In this document: piece by piece, positions 52,678 through 64,000 of the stretch
Numbering within the stretch: position 1 is the first letter of the stretch
Layout: each line of letters begins with the position of its first letter
Assembly: GCA_947846985.1 (NCBI GenBank)
Contig: CANTUZ010000002.1
Coordinates: 150,717,889-150,781,888 of the forward strand
DNA: 64,000 bases
Origin: Fratercula arctica
Taxonomy: Eukaryota; Chordata; Aves; Charadriiformes; Alcidae
Reading direction: 5' to 3'
The notes under the pieces: generated by a model
Database searches by the model: none
What the model saw: only the letters and a program-made list of their open reading frames with translations
What the model was told of the DNA's origin: nothing
Program-made: the position numbers and the translations under genes

Positions 52678-53424
52678 GGATTTTTAAAAGCCTGATTACA
52701 GGACAAAACATGCATTAAGCATTTTGCTAAAATTCCAAAAACATAATTGCAGAATGTCATTATCTTCAAAGGGTCATGTTCATAATAAATACCTGCCGCT
52801 TAAAAGCAGCCTGGAATTTTTGAAGAGTTTTAGTATCTGAAAAAGGCAAATGTTCCATATACTGTTCTTAAAATTCTGACATTACATTGCAATGGTTAAA
52901 GCAAGAAACAGCTCAGCTGTAGACTACAGAAAATCCCTGTCTTCTCATGAGGTCTACGCTGGGTTATAGAACACTACGCTGGAAACAGCCCTTCACCAAA
53001 GGTCTGGCAATTGGCTTCTGCTTAAAACATACGCTGCCTCATAACATTCTTCAAAGGATTAAACCATAATTGATTCTGGCAGTACACATGGTCAGCACGA
53101 TGTGCAGGGGGTTGCCAGTGGACATGGGGGCCTTACATAAAGGGCTGTTTTCTTTGTTTAAAATGGAAAAAAGAGTGAGGGGTGTGGAGAAGAGTGAAAT
53201 ACAAAATGACTCAGAATCATAAAACATATTTTTTGAATCAGATTATTTCAACAACCGCATATGCAAATAGAAGGCTTCAAACAAGGATGGTGGCAGAGCT
53301 TCTGAATTGCTAAGGCAATTCACATATTCTTATTTCCATAAAAAAAGATAGAAGCTTTAGTTATATACATCCTTCTAAGCATTCAGAGAATATTGCAAGT
53401 TGAACTCCAGAGAAGCCACCGACA

Positions 53425-53690
53425 TCAGTCTGAAAGTGACGGGGAACGGATTGATCGTGCACTGGCTGGACTGTTAGAGAAAGCAAAGGGATCCTTTTCC
53501 TTTTCTTTATTATCGTGTTTATGTTTATGCTTGTGCTTATGCTTGTGTTTCTTCTTCTTTTTCTTGTGCTCATGGTGGTGATGGTGATGGTGATCACTAT
53601 GTTTTGAGGAGTTTGATTCTTTGCTAAACACAGACATTGGCGCTGCCGAGACTGGGTGCATGTTCATCTCTCCTGAAGACTGTTCTTTAC
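53425..53690 (-). CDS. TAF2: TAF2 last coding exon, His/Lys-rich tail and stop
   Basis: TAF2 is the TFIID subunit with an inactive M1-aminopeptidase-like fold that helps TFIID engage core promoters. This 266-bp terminal coding exon has acceptor TTTTTTTAG. It completes the split Gly codon, then reads KEQSSGEMNMHPVSAAPMSV and ends in RSIRSPSLSD with stop TGA at 53,425-53,427. In the middle lies the hallmark tail: seven His, Glu-His, six Lys, then five His-Lys pairs, followed by DNKEKEKDPF. The tail matches the C-terminus known from vertebrate TAF2 and is likely disordered and basic. The DNA under the His-Lys pairs is a CAYAAR hexamer repeat and so is prone to length change. No frame damage is seen. 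Confidence 0.97.
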
Positions 53691-56600
53691 CTAAAAAAAT
53701 GGAAATAGCCGGATTAAGAAATGTTTAACTTGCATTATTTCGAAACGTAAGAAATTCTGAAATATTAGATCAAACCTACATTACCATATAAACATGCAAA
53801 CACAGAATCTGTTATTATACTTGTACCACTAGCTTTTTGGTTTTCTGGGTTTTTGTTTTTGGGTGGTTTTTTTTTTTTTCTTTTCAGAAAAGGCTCTGGA
53901 CATGCCATTAAAGCTCCTGTACTACTGACAATTTTTACAGACGAACTCCTTCCTCCCTCAAAAGTATAAATGTATCCTAGAAAATTAGGAATTGTAGAGA
54001 GCTAAGGAGCTGCAAGTTATACTAGTTTCCAGAAATTCATTTTTAAAGAGAGTAGCAAGGCCACTATACCATGAATAATAAAAATCTAACTGCTTATGAA
54101 AATTATGATAGAAAGTGCAGGACTGGCATGAATTAAAGTGCAATTTTGGGATGTGAACTCCTTTTAGTCAGGAGCTCAAGCTCCCTCCAAGAACATACAA
54201 ACTTTTTCATAGTGAACAGAAGAATTAAATTGCTTTTTCCAAAAATTGCATCTTAGGACCTATTAGCCTATTTGAAAGATTACACAAAGTTTTGTTTTTA
54301 AACAAATAGCAAATTCCAATAAAGACAATTATACTATCTTTATTAAGTATATATTTCACAAATGCACTAGAACTACTTATATATTTAGTAAGCCTGGTAT
54401 CTGAGGAGAGAAAGTCTGATCCATGATCTCTTAATCCCTGGTTCACTTTCTCATTCTCTCTTTGGCTCATTTAATACTTTGTTATTTCACACAAGCTTCA
54501 ATAGTAGGGATTAAAGGGCAATAATCTAAGAATAACATCTTAATGAGGGCAAACATTGGAAGGTAGGAAAGCTCAAATTCCTTTAGGCAGAAACTGAATC
54601 AAATCACTTATATTGCAAGAATGTGCTTGAACTACTAAGCAAATGTAGAAAAACATCATCAGATTTTCAAAGGCAACTACTCCATTAAGTAACTTATAAT
54701 GGACTTTCTTCACAGCTGCTGTAAACGCTAGGCTTCGTCCCCCTCCCCCCTCTCTAGTTTTTGGTAAAAATAACCCTGTTAAATAACAAGGAATTATGTT
54801 ATATACTTTGTAATTATCTTTTTCTGTATATTTGAAAATGGATGTTTTCCCAGTACATCATTTTGGTTGGTTGGTTTTGTATCTTTAAAGGCAAGAATGA
54901 CTGGCCTATGGTAATGATTCCCGGAAGTCTGAAGAGCCAGCTCCCTGTAGTATGACAAACAAGCACCGAGAAAGATTTCCAAGCAATCTTTCTAGCCTTA
55001 TCCAAAAGATTAAGAACTGATTCAATCAAGCACATCTATAGGAAAGTTTCTAGACAGTACAGCTGTTCTGGTTTTTGTTTGTTTTTAAATATGGCTGTAA
55101 ATAACAAAACCTACATTGGTAAGCAGCGTTTAGAAGTCAGAATAGAAATACAAAACATTTTTACAGTGAGGATAACCAACGACTTACTGTGGGACATGGT
55201 GGAATCTCTATCGCTTAAAGTCTTAAATAGCAGAAGTGATGTCTTCTAGAAATACGTTTAGGGTCGACCGCAAGATATGAATATGGTGCAACATAAAATT
55301 TGCCTGATGTTAGGAACGAGACTAGACTAGGGTACAATAGATTCCTATCTCTAATATGCTAGTATTTTTTTTTTTGAAAAAACTTTAATTTTTATTTCAT
55401 CAGAACTATGCAGTAGCAAGCTCATGTTATCAATGCACAGATTTATTGTTAGAACTCACAATTACTTTACTTTTTTATGCATACAATGGCAGATAGAAGA
55501 CATGCACACAAATTCAAACTTCCACTTGTTGACTTCAATGCAGTTACTACAACTTTTTTACATTGTTACCTGGAGCAGTTCTTCACAATGCAGACAGCAT
55601 GCAAGTATACCGTATTCGATGCAAAAAGATTGCTTCACAATTTAACAATTTTTAACTATATTTCCCTTAAGGAACTCCTACCTGTACCTAAATCTATCCC
55701 CATAACCTGAGCTCATTCCTCTAAAGCACACAGCTTTTCAACAAGTAAGAAAATTCTCCTTAGCAGTTGCAAGCATGCAAAACCAGCCATGAAACAAGAC
55801 AAAATGGTGGAAAAAGGAGCATATCTGACTCGGGCCATTAGATCCAACTGCAACTCAAGGGCTACTTTAATGCTTAAGGAGACAGTCAATATTCGTAATA
55901 TGTCACAAATGTCAACACGAAATGAAAGAATGCCATTACAAAAATCTACATTTACTAAGCCAGTACTAGGAGTACACATACACTTCCTTCATAGAGGTCA
56001 ATGATAGCTATAATCTGTTGGTTTTTTAAATGAAAAATAACAACTATCCAGAAAATTTCCTCCTACTGTTAAAGAGCGCTTTGAAATCAGGAATCAAATA
56101 TATTGATCCTGGACAATGGCTCAGAAAGAATGTACACAAACTACTGAACTCAGTTGTCTGTAAAATGCACAGACATGTAAAAGGTCTACAAAAAATGTTA
56201 CAGCTTTGTACCCGTAAAATTCACCATTAAACTCGCAGAACACTTCTTCTTCATTTTAATTAATATCTACCTAAAGCCCATGCCAGGATCTAGCCAAACC
56301 AGAAAAGCAAGGCTAAAGAGGAGATGCTTTCCAGGGCATTAATATCATCCTCACGTCAACAGGGATAGCAGAACTGCTGCAAGGAGGCACGGAGCACTCC
56401 CTCTTCCTGCAGGGAACCCACTTCCTCCTGGCAGAGGGAGCAGGACTGGAATCCGGGTTTCTCAAATCACAGAAACACACAATAAGTGGAGGGTGAGCCC
56501 AGGAGCTCGCTTCTGAAGTGGTTAGTACCATTCCTTGGAAGAAAATGCACATACATGTGTCTATCCACTTGGATCTCCTTCTGTTTGGGATGTGGAGATT

Positions 56601-59600
56601 CCAATGTAATTATTGGCTTTGCAGTGTTCCAGCTAACTGGGTACGTGTTTAAAATTAGACAGAATTAGTAACCCACGGGACAAAGCTCAGAAACTTTGTG
56701 CACACCTCGTCACTGGGACCAATACAAATGCTGTAGATATCATGAGAGAGAACAAAATCATAGAATGGTTAGAGTTGGAAGAGACCTTAAAGATCATCTA
56801 GTTCCAACCCTCTACCCATAGATCCCATAGTTCAGTTTTAGAACGAAAAGGGTTTAGGATCTTCATAAGCTTTAAAGTAACATTTTCTGTCACAAGAAAA
56901 ATCGCTGTCTGATAACTCTAACAGCCTGTCCATCAATTATCTAGGACAAACAGTTTTTAAGAATCATCGGTGCATGAACATCAAACAATGTTGTTGGGTA
57001 CAGTGTTTTACCCATTTTATTTATTGAACCTTTACAATTTGGGAACATGTAACTTGAGACTTTAACATGCCAACAAACTTTCGTAAGATCTTCCATATGG
57101 TCTCTCCTATATTTCTGATTTTGTGGGACACGACAGACTTACAGTATCTGTTTCTTTGCATGTACAAACTATTTTTAAAAACAGCTGGCTCATGTAGGAC
57201 TTTTCCAAATCAATACTTGTTAAAAATGACCCCGTTTGCACCCTGATTTATCCAAATGTCAGAGAGGGAGAAAACAACTTCACAAATCACAGCAAAGGGT
57301 AAGGCCCATGGGTCCAGTCTTTCAGCTGAGGACAGGCGGGTGCTCCAGAACCTGACGTCGACCACCTCTGGGAAGAAGGGGACACCAACACAAGCATGCA
57401 AGCACTTACTACATTTCTCCCAGAACCCAAAGAAAGGTTGCTAATGAGAAAAATAATGCACTCTCTTTGCCTAGCAGTTGAACTGTAGCTCTGGCTAGCA
57501 TTTTCTCTAAAGAGAAAACACTAAAAAAAGCTGAAAAGATCTTAAAAACTTTTCTGACAATTACCCTGTTTTTCTTTATTTCTACTTTTCTTTTTTAGTA
57601 TTACCCTGGAAACATCTAAGACACACTATTTGTTAATTTAATGCTGTGTTTATGCATCTGTTGCACCATCAACAAAGCACACACAGAAAGTCACCAAGCA
57701 TAAATAATCCCAAACTTCTAGAATGCGAGTGTCCTGTCATTTGTCTTAAGAAGCAGAATTTCAAAATTAAATATCTCTGAAAAAAAGTTACCAATTTTCT
57801 GTCTAATAGAGTGTTCTTTTAAGGACCATATGACAAAATTTGAAGTTTGAGAGTGAGAAGTAAAGGTCTAGTTAAAAACAAAAACAAAACCATCCAAAAT
57901 TGTTCTGAGGATGTGCTAAATAAATCAGTTAATTTGGCTCCAACATAAAAACTTGACTAGTTCCAATTACAAATTCATTTGGCTTCATATTTTTTAGTGG
58001 AATTTATATCCAGATAGATAAGTCCTTATACCTATATCACAGGATAGCCTCTGCTAAAGTACTGTAAAGATGAGCTGGTGATTTAACCAAAATATACTTT
58101 TAACCAGTTTTACTAATTTCCTCAGTTTGCTTTCATTTAACTTTGTTCTTACATTAAAATAACAGATTAACTGTAGTGTTATTTTTACTATATTTACTTT
58201 AATATTCTCAAAAATTCTAGAGTCATCCCTACTGTACAGAAAAAGAACATTTAAATCAGTAAGTCAATTCAGAATACCTGGTGCCTCTAACAGCTTCAGG
58301 TAGTTCACCTGAAAATTTAGTTGCCAGCCTTATCCACCTTAGGGGTTTGAGAATGCTCAGTTGTTTTCTCAGAGACAGTCACAGCTACAATATTATGTTG
58401 TTTTTTATTAAATCATGCAGTTGACACACTGCAGCCACACACTGATGCAATTCTCATTTATGTTGTCACTTTATATGTTGGGCTTATGTTTCTTTAAAGT
58501 ACTTTCATGCACTTTAGGATAAAGCACTTGAAAACACCCTTCCTTACGAAGGGTACAATTAACCCCATACTATTTCAGTGAGACAAAAGTATCTACAGAA
58601 CCTCAGAGCCTATGAGTTACCAGTTTGGAAGCAGTTATATTTTAGGTAATGAAGTCAACATATGTGTTGTATCCAACATAATGGATACTATCAAACAGAT
58701 ATTATGTTAATATTGTATGTAATTAAAGGATAGCCAAACAGAACAGTTCTAACAGCTTTTCCCTCCTCAAATGTACTGTTTAAACGTAAATAACTACAAT
58801 AGTTTCCCTCTACACTTTATGGCAGTATGTGCTGTATCCGGTTTCAAATCATTCCAGAAACAATTCCATCCAGTTAAACCATTATTTCTTGAAACTGCAG
58901 ACAGTAAATGTGATAAACAAGACCACAATCCAATCAACATGTATGAGGGTGGCCTAGACCTTCCAAGTTTCATGTACATCTACATGGTAAACAGAGTGAC
59001 CAACAAGGTCAGCAGTGGAAATTTCCAGTTTGATTATCCTGGAAAACAAAAAATGGATTAAGAGAATGGCCAAAGATTTTTTTCTGATGTGAGCTGGAAT
59101 GCTCAGGATGTGTCCACAAAGCCCCACTGCTCCTGAACGTGATCAGAAAAAGGGCTGCCAGTGCACAAAGAGAACATGGCTGTATTTACTTTTTCTTTCT
59201 TTTGTAGAAATAAAGATAAGAGAGAATTGGATATTGCTTTGTATCAACTATCAAACTACCAAAAATAGTTGGGAAAATTCTAATTAAATGTTTATCAGTG
59301 ATGAGCTGTTAAGCCATAATGATGTGTAACTTCTAGATCACACAGACTACAGCCAGGCATTTTGGAAGTAGAAAAGCACAGGCCATTCAATAACCACTGA
59401 CACATACAGCAGAACTTTTTCAAGGTTAATTTTGAAGTATTAGTCTTTCACATGAGTGAGATATTAAAGTAAATAAAGAAGTATATCTTAATCTGCTTTC
59501 ACTGAAGTCAACGACGCACGACAAGTCACCTTACAGTCTGAAGTGAGGGTTTAAATCTACTGCTTACACAAAATTTGATCTTGAAATTGTTTTGATCTTT

Positions 59601-62600
59601 AGATAAGAGTAGGGAGCATTACTGCTATTCTTGATGATTCAGTAGCAAATAAAAATCTGGTCTTGCATTAGAAACGTGACCTTGCACAGCTTTAGAGGCT
59701 CAAAGGAGGCTACCATGTTTCTAGTCCTTAGGGCAGATGAATAATCAACAGCATTCTTCAGGCAGTTCACAACTGATGTTTTGTTTAAATAACTTCTTGA
59801 AAAATGCTCAGAATCCCTTATAACTACCAGAGTCCACAGTTCTATTATCGTACACAGGATGCTTTAGTAGGATTTAAAACATTTTCTGTATGAACAACTA
59901 TGAAAGGTTCTGTAATTATAGTACTAAAATCTGTAATCCTGCAAGAGTTGCAGTACAAGAATTCTTTTATTGCCTTTGCAGCATGTCTCAACCCCAACCT
60001 TTCACATCTATGAGCAGAAGCATATAGAAAAAAAAAGGTTTTAAACAAAAATAATATTTTCCTGGCTTTATGAGGGTTATATCAACTTGAACAAATCCAA
60101 ATTATCATTTGGGGTGGTGTGGGGAGTGTAAAAAAAGAAAAGAATACACAGATACGGCAGGATTTAGACCCAACATGAACCTCCTCCTGGCAGCTGCTGT
60201 TCGTAGGCTGTGTTTGGCTGATGACCTAACACTTCATGTGACATGTGGGGACGTAACCCACAGCTGTGAGAGGAAAACTGAGTATGGACTAAGAGCTCAC
60301 TGCGTTCCAAGTAAGAGTCACAGAACTGAGGCAGATACAAGATCTTACGATTTACTAACAAGATACTGAGACCATTTCAGAACCTGTTGTCAATCTATTT
60401 CACAATAATCACTCACTGAAGTGCACCCATCCTCCGTCATTGCTACAAAAACTCAAAACCCCTCAGGAAATATTATCCGCAATTCCTTTGTAAAACAGAA
60501 CACTCCTATGTGCTAACAATTTTATTTACGTATGCTTTTATTCTTCCCCATCTGTTTGGCATTTCTTCTCAGAAGTATGCCATTTCCTAAAGATTGAACT
60601 GTCTTCATTTACTCGGTCTGAAATTCATACATCTCTGCTTCTAAGAAAAATGCTATGAATAAGAAACAGGTGAAATTTTAGAAGCAAAGAATATCTGAAG
60701 TGGAGCTGTTTCTAACCGCACAAACCAAAGAAAACGAAATTAATCTGAAGTGTTTCCAAATAATGCTTTTCAAAGGCTTATTATTTAAAATGAATTCTGT
60801 AGCAAACCCCAGGATTTCTCTCATTTATTACCTAGGAAAGAAAATGTGCTGCAGCATGCTGAATGCCTAAACGGCAGAGGTGAGAAGGTCACGCTGCACA
60901 CAAGCGAAACTCGAAGTAGCTTCTGTCTGCTGTAGGTCTACAAAAGCAGCAGTCACCTAGCCATTACTCCGCTCAGATCTTACCCTTTCTGAACTCTAGT
61001 GGAAACTGAATATGCAACAGTCCTGGAGCACAGAGCTGGCATACAGAGGCTCCCGTAAGTCCCATTTGTGAAGTATTTGGCAGACTTTTGTTTTTGACTT
61101 TATATTCCATAGAGTGTGTAAATCTAGTAAAAAAATATTCATTGCAAAATATCACGTAAGAGTTATAAATACTAATCCTCAGCGGATCAGCTTCACACTT
61201 GCATGCCCTGAATACGTCATTCTTTGCTGTAACAGAAATGTGATGGTTGACGATAATACTGAGGACAAAATTCAAAGCAGCTCTGAGAGGTTTAAAGTAA
61301 AGGCTGTGTCGAATTAGGCTCCTAAGCTCACGACAGCAACCTATATGCAAGCCTTCCCCTTCGCTCTGCTGAAATGCCTATGATTTAGGCAAAAAGTTGT
61401 GAGTTTTGCTACTCTACATATCCAACAACAAATCCATCCTGGTGGAGCTGGCACATGTCATTAACCAAAGGCCATCTGGAATCCAGAAACTAGACCTCCC
61501 TGTGTTTTATGTCCCCATATGAACTTAATTTGTAGCTGAGCAATGACAGCAGTTACCTTTTATAAAAAAACAAAAACAAACAACAAAACAACAAAACCCC
61601 TTAGTGGCTAGAGCATCTGCTGAAGAAGTAAAAACGTAAGTCCTAGGCCCTAAGGGAGTATGAGCCTGCAGTTTCCACACCCCCGGCCAGCACCAAGGCA
61701 CCAGCCTCAGCAGGATACTCAGAGCAGGAACATCCACCAGCCCTTCTCTTAAATGGGGCCACTAAATTGCCAGGTCACGGGGAAAGCAAATGAGGTCGCC
61801 CGTCAGCGCAGCTCAGGACCCAGGGCACTGAGGACGGAACCAACGTTCCAGTTCCTGCTGCTAAGGTCTACTTCTGTTTTATATTAGGCAATGACTGGAT
61901 AAAAACAGAAAAACAAGCAAGAGGGTAATTACTCTGAATCCTACTTCTAAGGCCAAATACTTCACTTTTAAGCATTGCAGTATTGCAACCCTAAAACCTC
62001 GTTTTGGATGTGTATCGAAGATCTCTCAAAATGCTTCTTACATAGTCACACCACCTCAGCTTAGCTCCACTGGCACATTCTGGAATTAAACTTAAGAAAT
62101 GTGGCTGAAATATTTTGAGGAAATGAGACTAACCACTGAATTTCTTTGCTAGTGACAGATAAACAAAGAAGGTGGAAGTTCATCAATGAAGTTCAGCCTG
62201 CCTTAAGGTTTTTAAGAAACACTATTCTTTGAGAAGACATTTTGCCAAATATTTTATGAAAAAGATATTAAGAGAAGCAGTAACAGAAAAGTGCTTGAAA
62301 TTAAACCATTTTACTCATAGATGCCATCTTTTCAGCTTTGAAAAGCCCTTCCAAGCATCTTTGAGGCTTGCATGTTTTTTAACTACTAATGTTATGTTAT
62401 AAATCATGAAGATTAGAGATTCTTTTTTAACCTGAATAGTCCTGACATATTTTTAAAGTTAATCTTCCAAATTATTACTTTTTCAATGACAACTACGTCA
62501 AAATAAGTTTTAGCTAATTGCTTATGGGGTCGTATTTCAGCTTTATGTTATTTTATTCATTCCTTAGCTTTTCACTTTTATAAACACAATACATAGTTAC

Positions 62601-62826
62601 CTTACTCAGATATGTATGAAAACACACATGTACACAGTTATCTATAAATATAATGGAAGCTAGAGAAATGTTTTTACACACCCTTTACATACTTCCTTGA
62701 ATTCAGTTAACATTTAACACTTACCAGCGTTGCATGTATGGGAATAAGCAAGTAGCAAAAAAAGTCCCCACAACTGAAACAGTTGAAAAATTCATACTAT
62801 CATTTTGCCAATAAATTTACTCATAC
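53691..62826 (-). other. TAF2: TAF2 intron, 9.1 kb
   Basis: Phase-1 intron between the HLNMLERPSTP exon and the terminal exon. It contains a short minus-strand CR1 tail at 56,756-56,826 and T-rich runs at 53,869-53,882 and 55,368-55,375. I searched it by eye on the minus strand for an extra TAF2 exon and found none. Confidence 0.8.
56756..56826 (-). mobile_element. CR1 LINE tail fragment
   Basis: Minus-strand CR1 terminus. On the plus strand it starts AATCATAGAATGGTTAGAGT, continues TGGAAGAGACCTTAAAGATC, then ATCTAGTTCCAACCC. It is about 70 bp, in the same orientation as TAF2. Confidence 0.9.
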
Positions 62827-62932
62827 CTGGTGTGGATGGTCTCTCCAACATATTCAAATGATGGTAAATAAAGGCTTGACTGTCATGAACCGTGTCCATA
62901 TCAATTTCCTCCTCTTCTTGAGAGTTTGAGAA
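62827..62932 (-). CDS. TAF2: TAF2 penultimate visible exon
   Basis: A 106-bp exon with acceptor TATCTTAG and donor CCAG|GTATGA. It encodes FSNSQEEEEIDMDTVHDSQA and then FIYHHLNMLERPSTP, plus the first base of a Gly codon. This acidic stretch and the HLNMLERPSTP motif are recognisably TAF2, just before the basic tail. It enters in phase 0 and leaves in phase 1, which matches the last exon. Joined directly they read ...RPSTP-G-KEQSS. The exon lies far upstream of the last one, with a 9.1-kb intron between. Confidence 0.95.
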
Positions 62933-63344
62933 CTAAGATATCAGGAAAAAAAATAAGCAGATGCTAATAATTCACAGAAATATCACTAAACATATCTTAA
63001 AATATTTTATTTCTGAGGTAAATTGGGGGTGAGAGGGAAAGGAAGTGATATCTACCACTGCAAAGGAATAAAAATTCAGTAAAATTAAAAAGGTCAGTGT
63101 CGTGTCTTCTTTCTAATTTACCATGAAGCTGTGTGAACAAGAGCATTAGCTGTCAACTTTAGTTCTTGCCAGCCAATGAAGAATCTGATGGGAAATGATT
63201 TTGCCAAAGTAAGCGTAACAACTACTGTACACATATACACAACATGTCTTTTGTTTGAACACAGCTTTAAGGGAAGTCAGCAGAAGCCACTGCTGTTATT
63301 CTGAATACCCTACATATTGTGCAAGTTGAATTTCCATTTCTTAC
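62933..63344 (-). other. TAF2: TAF2 intron, 0.4 kb
   Basis: Short phase-0 intron between two confirmed TAF2 exons. Nothing else was seen in it. Confidence 0.93.
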
Positions 63345-63497
63345 TCTGATTTTGAGTTTGACTTTACTGTCTTCATTCTTCTCTAGTATTTGCCCTGGCT
63401 CCAATGGAGACCCGAGTGGCATATCAGCCTTCCTCTTCACCCCCTGCTGATGACCAGAAATGCTGGATGCTGTTTCCTTAATAAGATGATCATCCTC
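63345..63497 (-). CDS. TAF2: TAF2 exon in C-terminal region
   Basis: A 153-bp exon (51 codons, phase 0 on both sides) with acceptor CTGCTTCAG and donor AGA|GTAAGA. It encodes EDDHLIKETASSISGHQQGV, then KRKADMPLGSPLEPGQILEK and NEDSKVKLKIR. The KRKAD-PLGSPLEPGQILEKNED string is conserved in TAF2. Its KIR end continues in frame to FSNSQ in the next exon. The region lies C-terminal to the aminopeptidase-like fold and is probably flexible and linker-like, with an internal basic KRK. Earlier TAF2 exons are outside the window. Confidence 0.96.
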
Positions 63498-64000
63498 CTG
63501 AAGCAGCATTAAAAGACCAAAATTAGAAGATAGCAAGAGCCATGTTTCAGCTTAAAAGAGACCTGATAGCTGAAAACACTTCTGAGTAAAGTGGGTGATT
63601 TGAACAAAGTTTTCCCTGTAGTTCTGGCAAAAAGTATTTTCTAAAACCCTGTATGGATTTGTGCCAACCTCTCCTACAAACATAGTTTCTCTTTACTTGT
63701 ATCCCTGCTCCCTCTGCATATCTAGCATTGGCATCTTTTCTGTCCCTTCTCACAATCATGGTACTGTTGGTGTGCAACAACATTTGCTGCCTCTGAATAG
63801 CCTTTCTATAAATCTGTGCCTTGCAGACTCTCCTCAGTCCAAATCTCAGTTGAAAAACTGTGATAGCCTCTGATCTACACAGGGGATTTAGCTAAATCTT
63901 CTTTTAGCTAGCTTTAAAAGCTAATGCTTACTTTGCTGAATACAAATCATAACAAGCACTTATATATAACTTGGGGTGGGTTTTTTTTTTGATTTCACAA
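63498..64000 (-). other. TAF2: TAF2 intron (partial)
   Basis: Intronic sequence reaching the right edge. The preceding TAF2 exon is not present. The 78-codon minus ORF at 63,547-63,783 does not resemble TAF2. Confidence 0.8.

Larger units (their letters stand above)
52030..53424 (-). other. TAF2: TAF2 3' untranslated region (inferred)
   Basis: Sequence following the TAF2 stop codon down to the distal AATAAA. It is AT-rich with no competing gene. The extent depends on which poly(A) signal is used. Confidence 0.5.

Noticed and set aside
55713..55979. 89-codon minus ORF in the TAF2 intron, considered as the missing TAF2 exon
   Set aside because: The hydrophobic translation does not resemble the expected Ser/Lys-rich TAF2 segment, and no suitable splice sites bound it.
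57240..57400. Possible TAF2 exon with a TTCTTCCCAG acceptor
   Set aside because: None of the frames from this acceptor gives a TAF2-like sequence, and no phase-1 donor fits.
63547..63783. Minus ORF upstream of the first visible TAF2 exon
   Set aside because: Not similar to the expected preceding TAF2 sequence. It has no donor joining the exon at 63,497 in phase.

Overview
This is vertebrate, and specifically bird, genomic DNA. The interspersed repeats are dominated by CR1 LINE 3' ends, which end in degenerate copies of the TTCTATGATTCT-type tail typical of avian CR1. There is also an LTR block of a kind I know from bird genomes. The only two recognisable protein-coding genes have the order and orientation of human 8q24.12. 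They are split into short exons with GT-AG introns, and most of the rest is AT-rich non-coding DNA. The species cannot be fixed from the sequence. The LTR type hints at a non-galliform bird, but weakly.

Left part (1 to about 11,800), minus strand: the 5' end of ENPP2 (autotaxin, secreted lysophospholipase D). Five coding exons are resolved to the base and join in frame. They cover an 11-codon start exon, the signal peptide plus furin-site exon, one exon for each somatomedin-B-like domain (SMB1 and SMB2, each with exactly eight cysteines), and the beginning of the phosphodiesterase domain. The rest of the gene lies beyond position 1. A TATA-like box sits about 45 bp upstream of the ATG.

Middle (about 11,800 to 52,000): a gene-poor interval of about 40 kb between the ENPP2 promoter and the TAF2 3' end. 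I find no known protein gene in it. It holds CR1 fragments (about 30,665-31,404, 33,960-34,075 and 47,001-47,483), an ERV-type LTR ending at 24,559, several small tandem duplications, homopurine and poly-A tracts, a GC-rich patch with a G-quadruplex motif near 48,500, and two minus-strand segments that look like exons of an unannotated transcript.

Right part (about 52,000 to 64,000), minus strand: the 3' end of TAF2 (TFIID subunit 2). Three coding exons are visible. The last one encodes the striking His/Lys-rich tail and the stop codon at 53,425. Candidate poly(A) signals lie at 52,050 and 52,672. Upstream TAF2 exons lie beyond 64,000.

The two genes are arranged tail-to-head on the same strand (TAF2 3' end, intergenic, ENPP2 5' end) and have no functional link beyond conserved neighbourhood. 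I did not find an undescribed biological system. The most useful leads are the apparent absence of one TAF2 exon that I remember from the human protein, the two exon-like segments in the gene desert, and the symmetric phase-1 SMB exons.
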